A stretch of DNA of 64,000 nt. Origin: Rufibacter sediminis. GTDB taxonomy: Bacteria > Bacteroidota > Bacteroidia > Cytophagales > Hymenobacteraceae. The position numbers and the translations under genes are program-made. Where the stretch lies: positions 248,001-312,000 of the forward strand of contig NZ_JACOAF010000020.1 in assembly GCF_014269285.1 (NCBI RefSeq), given 5' to 3'. Shown here piece after piece: positions 59,621 to 64,000 of this stretch (within the stretch, counting starts at the first letter, position 1; every line of letters begins with the position of its first letter). Below the pieces are notes generated by a model, which saw only the letters and a program-made list of their open reading frames with translations, had not been told where the DNA came from and did not search any database.

Positions 59621-61639
59621 ATGAATACTAGATTTCTGAAGCCTTGGCTGGTTCTGCTGCTGTTGGTGGTAGGCGTGGTTACGCCGGGCTTTGCTGAAGA
59701 CCCGTTCAAGATGGGCCAGGTCACCCCTGAAGACCTGAAGATGACCTCGTACGCGCCAGACACCAGCGCCGCCGCCGTGGTGCTGTATGACCTGGGCGAG
59801 TCGTCTTTCCTGTTCACCAAAGGCACCCAACTCCAGTTCAAGCGCCTCATCAGAATCAAGATCCTCAAGAAGAACGGCCTAGACCAGGCTGATTTCGTTA
59901 TTCCCTACTACCGCCGCCGCGATGGCAACAAGGAGGAGGTGCTCAATGTGAAAGGAGTGACCTATAATCTGGAGAACGGCGAAACCGTGAAGCTGAAGCT
60001 GGACGAGCAAGCGATTTTTGACGAGAAGCAGGATGCCAACTGGTACCTGAAAAAGCTGACCATGCCCGGAGTGAAAGTGGGTTCTGTCATTGAGCTGAGC
60101 TATACCATAAAATCAGACTTCATCAAGCTGCTGCGCGAGTGGGAGTTCCAGCACCGCATTCCGGTGAAATGGAGTGAATACCGCGTGGGCATGGTGCCTT
60201 TCTTTGAGTACAACCACATATCGCATGGCTTCCACCCGTACCATATCAAAGACGCGAAGATACAGCACAAGACGGTGGCGGTTAGGTGGCAAGAAGACGT
60301 AGGATACACGAGCATGGATAAAAACGGCTCCCTTTCCATGTCGGTGGTGCAGTACCAGTGGGCCATGAAAGACCTACCAGCCTTCACCGAGGAACCCTAT
60401 CTTTCCAGTGCCCAGGAGTACATCTCCAAAATTGAGTTCGAGCTCTCCAAAGTGCAGTACCCCGACCAGAAACCTACGTTCACCTCCGGAGATTGGGCCA
60501 GTTTCACCAATGAACTGCAGAAAGACGATGAGTTCGGTCTACAGCTCACCAACACCACCTACCTGAAAAAAGTCGCAGACGGACTGATGGCCGGGAAAAC
60601 CGATTCCCTGGAGAAAGTAAAGGCGGTACTGGCGTACGTGAAGAACAACATGCGCTGGGACGGCAAGCACCGCATCTACACCGAGAACCTGCGCAAAGCC
60701 TTTGACAACCACTCTGGTTCTTCGGCTGAGGTAAACCTGGTGCTCACGGCCCTGCTGCGCGAAACCGGCGTTACAGCTTACCCCATGCTGGTGAGCACCC
60801 GCGCCCACGGCAAGCCCCTGACCACCTCGCCCATGATCAGTAAATTTGACTACGTGATCTCCTGCGTGCAGGTGGGTGCGAAAACGTACCTGCTGGATGC
60901 CACCGAGAAAGACCTGCCCTTCGGGATGCTGCCGCTGCGCTGCCTGAACGGCCAGGGCTGGGTGATGAATGGCCCCGAGGGGAAATGGATGCCGCTCACC
61001 GGTTCTGAGAGAAATATCCAATACGTCAGCGGTCAGCTTAAGATATTGCCTACCGGCGAAGTGACCGGCACCTTAACCGAGGATTTCCGCGGCGTGCCAG
61101 CCCTGCAGGCCCGGTCCGCCATCCGGGACAAAGGGCAGGAGACGTATCTCAAGGAGTTCGCCAATGCCGGAACAGACTGGGTGCGGCAGCAGATCAAGCT
61201 CCACAACCTGGACAACCTGCAGGAGAACTTCCGGAAAGAGTACCAGCTGAACAGAGCCGGCGACACGGCTCCGGCCTCCCTGCTTTACCTGTCGCCCATG
61301 CTCACCCACGCGCAGGGAGAGAATCCATTTAAGCTGGCCACGCGGCTATACCCCATTGACTTCGCCGCCCCGGTAGACGAAACGTATGTGTTCAACTACC
61401 AACTGCCCGAGGGCTATGAACTGGAGGAACTGCCCAAACCGGCCACTCTTTCATTGCCCAACAATGCCGCTAAATTCACCTATGTGGCCCAAATGGCCGA
61501 CGGGAAACTGCAAATCATGAGTAAACTCAGCATCAACAAAACCTTTTTTGACGCCAGTGAGTACGGAAACCTGCGGGAATTCTACAATAGGTTGGTGGCC
61601 AAACACGCAGAGAAAATTGTACTGAAGAAGAAAGGCTAG
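59621..61639 (+). CDS. DUF3857/transglutaminase-like protein 3 (catalytic residues lost)
   Basis: A 672-residue secreted protein (signal MNTRFLKPWLVLLLLVVGVV). It is the closest paralogue of protein 1: the same DTSAAAVVLYD start of the mature part and the same HAEKIVLKKKG end. The catalytic Cys is replaced by S368 (GSSAEVNL) and the His by Tyr (KFDYVIS). It lies 90 nt after protein 2, across an incomplete palindrome, and is followed by a CGTTTT palindrome and a terminator. Tandem duplication with loss of catalysis is the simplest reading. Confidence 0.88.
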   Translation: MNTRFLKPWLVLLLLVVGVVTPGFAEDPFKMGQVTPEDLKMTSYAPDTSAAAVVLYDLGESSFLFTKGTQLQFKRLIRIKILKKNGLDQADFVIPYYRRRDGNKEEVLNVKGVTYNLENGETVKLKLDEQAIFDEKQDANWYLKKLTMPGVKVGSVIELSYTIKSDFIKLLREWEFQHRIPVKWSEYRVGMVPFFEYNHISHGFHPYHIKDAKIQHKTVAVRWQEDVGYTSMDKNGSLSMSVVQYQWAMKDLPAFTEEPYLSSAQEYISKIEFELSKVQYPDQKPTFTSGDWASFTNELQKDDEFGLQLTNTTYLKKVADGLMAGKTDSLEKVKAVLAYVKNNMRWDGKHRIYTENLRKAFDNHSGSSAEVNLVLTALLRETGVTAYPMLVSTRAHGKPLTTSPMISKFDYVISCVQVGAKTYLLDATEKDLPFGMLPLRCLNGQGWVMNGPEGKWMPLTGSERNIQYVSGQLKILPTGEVTGTLTEDFRGVPALQARSAIRDKGQETYLKEFANAGTDWVRQQIKLHNLDNLQENFRKEYQLNRAGDTAPASLLYLSPMLTHAQGENPFKLATRLYPIDFAAPVDETYVFNYQLPEGYELEELPKPATLSLPNNAAKFTYVAQMADGKLQIMSKLSINKTFFDASEYGNLREFYNRLVAKHAEKIVLKKKG

Positions 61640-61676
61640 GTTTTAGGGGTGTTTTACTAAAAAGACCCTTGAAACG
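61639..61676. repeat. CGTTTT-type palindrome at the end of the DUF3857 trio
   Basis: GGTTTTAGGGGTGTTTT pairs with AAAAGACCCTTGAAAC; it begins at the stop codon itself. Confidence 0.6.
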
Positions 61677-61717
61677 AGCAGATAGGTATACCTCTACACC
61701 ACCAAAGTAGCACCAAA

Positions 61718-61753
61718 AGAAGCCTTGCCCACCAGCAAGGCTTCTTCCGTTTT
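61718..61753 (+). terminator. Rho-independent terminator of the DUF3857 trio
   Basis: A 10-bp stem (61718-61727 with 61736-61745), 8-nt loop, followed by TCCGTTTTA. Confidence 0.75.
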
Positions 61754-61803
61754 ACAAGGGCAGCGTCAAGGGAAGTTGGCTTGCGCAAAAGATCAAATGC
61801 TGG

Positions 61804-62499
61804 ATGAAAATCAAATTAAAATCTCTGCTGTTCGTGCTTTCCTTACTGGTTGGCCTGTGGCTGACCTCACGGGCGCAGGCGCAGCCTAACCGGCTCAACC
61901 ACTGGGTACAGTATCAGGGTTCTTACTGGTTCAACCCGCAGTGGAGCGTCACGACAAATCTGCAGTACCGCACGTACAAGCCCTTCAAAGACCCGCGGGT
62001 GGGGTTTGCCGGGGCCGAGGGGCAATACACGTTCAAAGATGCTCCCATCTCGCTGGGGGCGGGCTACGCGCATTTGTTTAACCGCAACTACACCGGCCCA
62101 GAGGAAACCAACCTCACCCACGAAAACCGGATTTACCAGCAAATCACCGTCCGGGGGAATCTCTGGAAAGCCCGTCTCTCGCACCGGTACCAGTTGGAGG
62201 AACGGTGGCTGCCCCAAGGCTACCATACGCGTTTCCGTTACCTGCTGTCGCTCCGGGTGCCGTTAGGCCCCAAAGAACAGGAAGTACGGCCCTGGTACGG
62301 CATCCTCCGGAACGAGATCCGGGTGATTGTGCGGGACCAGCCCTTTGACTCCAACCGCGTCTTCGGCGGGGTGGGGTATACCTTCAACAAGCACCTGGCC
62401 TTGGAAGGCATGTGGATGTCTCAACTAGCCGGCGGCGGAAACCACCAACACTTCACCATGTTTGTGCTGCGGCATGATTTCGGGCGGATGGAAGAGTAG
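61804..62499 (+). CDS. DUF2490 family outer-membrane barrel-like protein
   Basis: A 231-residue protein with a signal peptide (LLFVLSLLVGLWLTSRAQA). The mature part alternates amphipathic strands (NRLNHWVQYQGSYWFNPQW, SVTTNLQYRTYKPF, LSHRYQLEERW) and ends with a strand FTMFVLRHDFG, as in DUF2490 proteins of Bacteroidota, presumed outer-membrane barrels. Function unknown. The last backbone-like gene before the AT-rich Fic segment. Confidence 0.82.
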   Translation: MKIKLKSLLFVLSLLVGLWLTSRAQAQPNRLNHWVQYQGSYWFNPQWSVTTNLQYRTYKPFKDPRVGFAGAEGQYTFKDAPISLGAGYAHLFNRNYTGPEETNLTHENRIYQQITVRGNLWKARLSHRYQLEERWLPQGYHTRFRYLLSLRVPLGPKEQEVRPWYGILRNEIRVIVRDQPFDSNRVFGGVGYTFNKHLALEGMWMSQLAGGGNHQHFTMFVLRHDFGRMEE

Positions 62500-62752
62500 G
62501 GGAATTAACAAATTCTTCAGATACAATCAAGATATAGGCAAGAGATGATCAACTACATGGAGGAGGAATCTAACTTGCACAATCTACTATAATCTAAGAT
62601 GGTCATAGAAGTACCAAACTTGTCTTCTTGTTTAGGTGAATATGTTTAGCTGGTGGCTTCTTTATTCAATAGTTACTAACTACTAGAACTCTAGTACCTG
62701 TTCTAATGATTATGATGTAGCGTATTAAAGTTGTAAGTAATAGTAGTGCCTG

Positions 62753-62824
62753 AAAGGAAACTAAAATTTCTCTTAGTTTCCTTTCAGGTCTGAAAGGAAA
62801 CTAAGAGAAATTTTAGTTTCCTTT
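62753..62824. promoter_or_regulatory. 35-bp perfect inverted repeat just upstream of the second Fic gene
   Basis: Arms 62753-62787 and 62790-62824 are perfect inverse copies with a 2-nt spacer, and each arm is itself palindromic (AAAGGAAACTA...TAGTTTCCTTT). It ends 24 nt before the Fic start. The preceding part of the gap (62500-62752) is AT-rich without a visible gene. Confidence 0.8.
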
Positions 62825-62848
62825 GTGTACATCTGACTAGCTAAATAT

Positions 62849-63994
62849 ATGATAGAATTAGAAAGATATAAAGCAGGCCGCTTTGAGAAAGGTGTTGGAG
62901 GATACAGATACTTTATGCCTAGTCCTGTAAATGAGCAATGGACCTGGAATAGCCCTGAAGTAAATGCGTTATTAGAAAAAGCAGCTGTAAAGTTGGGGGA
63001 ACTTAACTCGTTTGCACGACTAGTGCCTAACATTAGATTATTCATTCATCTTCATGTCACTAAAGAAGCCGTAGTCTCAAGTAGGATTGAAGGGACTCAG
63101 ACCAACATGGGAGAGGCACTTTTGCCAGAAGAAGACATTTCTCCTGAGCGTAGGAACGATTGGAGAGAGGTGAACAACTATGTCAAAGCAATGAACATAG
63201 CTATAGATGAGTTAGAAAAGCTGCCAATATCTTCTCGTCTTTTAAGACAAACTCATGGTATTCTTTTAAATAGTGTGCGAGGGGAGCATAAGCAGCCTGG
63301 CGAATTTAGAACCAGTCAAAACTGGATAGGTGGAAGTAGCCCTTCTGATGCGGTTTTTGTGCCGCCTCACTTTGAATATATAGGTCAGTTGATGAGTGAC
63401 CTAGAGAATTTTCTTCACAATACAGATATTGCAGTTCCTGCTTTAATCAGGATTGCTATTGCGCATTACCAATTTGAGACAATCCATCCGTTTTTAGATG
63501 GGAATGGACGAATAGGAAGGTTATTGATAACTCTTTACCTAGTAAGTGAGAAAATATTAAGCAAACCTTTATTATACCTTTCTAGCTACTTTGAAGAAAA
63601 TAAGAGTCTGTATTATGATAACTTGACCTTTGTAAGAACTAAAAATGATATGACTCAATGGCTTAAATACTTTTTAGTAGGCATTGAGCAGACAGCCACC
63701 AAAGCAGTAAGCACACTTCAGCAAATACTAGAACTGAAAGATAGATTAGAGCAGCAAATCACAGCTGATTTTGGTCGTAAATCAGGGTCTGCAATTGTCG
63801 TGCTTCAACATCTATTTCATAATCCTGTTCTCCATGTGGGCGATATAGTTGAGGCATGCCAGATAGGGAAAAAAGCTGCCAACTCAGTAGTAGCTGATTT
63901 TGAAAGAATAGGTATACTGAAAGAAATGACTGGGCAAAGTAGAAATCGCGTTTTTGTTTTTGAGCAGTACTTAGACTTATTCTCTACAAGGTAG
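62849..63994 (+). CDS. Fic family protein with Fic_N-type N-terminus and winged helix
   Basis: A 381-residue Fic protein. The catalytic motif HPFLDGNGRIGR is complete; the inhibitory motif SSRIEG (S-x3-E-G) precedes it, marking a class II self-inhibited AMPylase. The N-terminal ~90 residues (GRFEKGVGGYRYFMPSPVN...) are the Fic_N region. The C-terminal ~80 residues (HVGDIVEACQIGKKAANSVV) look like a winged helix. It is AT-rich compared with the backbone and preceded by a 35-bp perfect inverted repeat, as is the other Fic gene in the window. The two Fic proteins are different subtypes, not recent duplicates. Confidence 0.92.
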   Translation: MIELERYKAGRFEKGVGGYRYFMPSPVNEQWTWNSPEVNALLEKAAVKLGELNSFARLVPNIRLFIHLHVTKEAVVSSRIEGTQTNMGEALLPEEDISPERRNDWREVNNYVKAMNIAIDELEKLPISSRLLRQTHGILLNSVRGEHKQPGEFRTSQNWIGGSSPSDAVFVPPHFEYIGQLMSDLENFLHNTDIAVPALIRIAIAHYQFETIHPFLDGNGRIGRLLITLYLVSEKILSKPLLYLSSYFEENKSLYYDNLTFVRTKNDMTQWLKYFLVGIEQTATKAVSTLQQILELKDRLEQQITADFGRKSGSAIVVLQHLFHNPVLHVGDIVEACQIGKKAANSVVADFERIGILKEMTGQSRNRVFVFEQYLDLFSTR

Positions 63995-64000
63995 TTTTAT

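Noticed and set aside
60100-60387. 95-residue minus-strand frame
   Set aside because: Antisense shadow within the third DUF3857 gene.

Overview
The window is a chromosomal segment of a Bacteroidota bacterium, most likely a Cytophagales member near Hymenobacter, Rufibacter or Pontibacter. This rests on lineage-typical families (DUF4476, DUF4293, DUF3857, DUF2490, DUF5694, a PorE-like lipoprotein, the long bacteroidotal form of PurM) and on promoters carrying the TAnnTTTG -7 element. The family assignment is inference. The backbone is GC-rich. Three blocks are clearly AT-rich: 1-15.8 kb, the zone near 32-33.3 kb, and the last 1.5 kb.

Layout. (1) 1-15.8 kb is a defence island. It holds a MORC/MutL-like ATPase (cut by the left edge), a Z1 helicase-like ATPase, a PD-(D/E)XK nuclease and an AIPR protein in one tight operon. 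Then come a DUF3883 nuclease-like protein with an N-terminal HTH, a protein with two GHKL ATPase modules and a kinase-like H-box, and a receiver-domain protein with an unrecognised C-terminal half. A convergent 1426-residue sacsin-like ATPase/DUF3883 fusion closes the island. (2) 15.9-18.7 kb holds a DUF5694 protein, a Fic protein between a decayed and an intact tRNA-Phe copy, and the intact tRNA-Phe(GAA). (3) 18.7-32 kb is housekeeping: an Fe-S oxidoreductase pair, a PorE-like lipoprotein, purM, truA, an ABC exporter and small envelope proteins. (4) 32-34.2 kb is a patch of tiny genes, two of them with perfect Shine-Dalgarno sites, plus a 3 x 24-bp tandem repeat. (5) 34.6-39.2 kb is a stressosome operon (RsbR-RsbS-RsbT-SpoIIE phosphatase-histidine kinase) facing a single-domain response regulator. 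(6) 39.5-44.2 kb is a MacAB-like ABC efflux operon. (7) 45.3-49.6 kb is an electrophile/quinone-detoxification cluster (YceI, pirin, MhqO-like dioxygenase, cupin, FMN reductase, MhqD-like hydrolase, acetyltransferase). (8) 49.7-53.8 kb is a 2Fe-2S/cyclase fusion, then an NtrC-type regulator and its kinase. (9) 53.9-62.5 kb holds envelope proteins including three tandem DUF3857 transglutaminase-like proteins. (10) 62.8-64 kb is a second Fic gene.

Connections. A near-identical 31-bp box lies upstream of the MacAB-like operon and of the NtrC-type regulator, suggesting one regulon. Both Fic genes have a long inverted repeat 20-25 bp before their start codon.

Two intergenic repeat classes stand out. 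One is an imperfect palindrome starting CGTTTT-GGGC-GTTTT, present in most backbone intergenic gaps, usually just after stop codons, and absent from the AT-rich islands. The other is a set of inverted repeats whose arms are themselves palindromic (REPIN-like); in one place a doublet sits inside the loop of another. The best candidate for an undescribed system is the nuclease/double-ATPase-kinase/receiver cassette at 7.0-11.2 kb.
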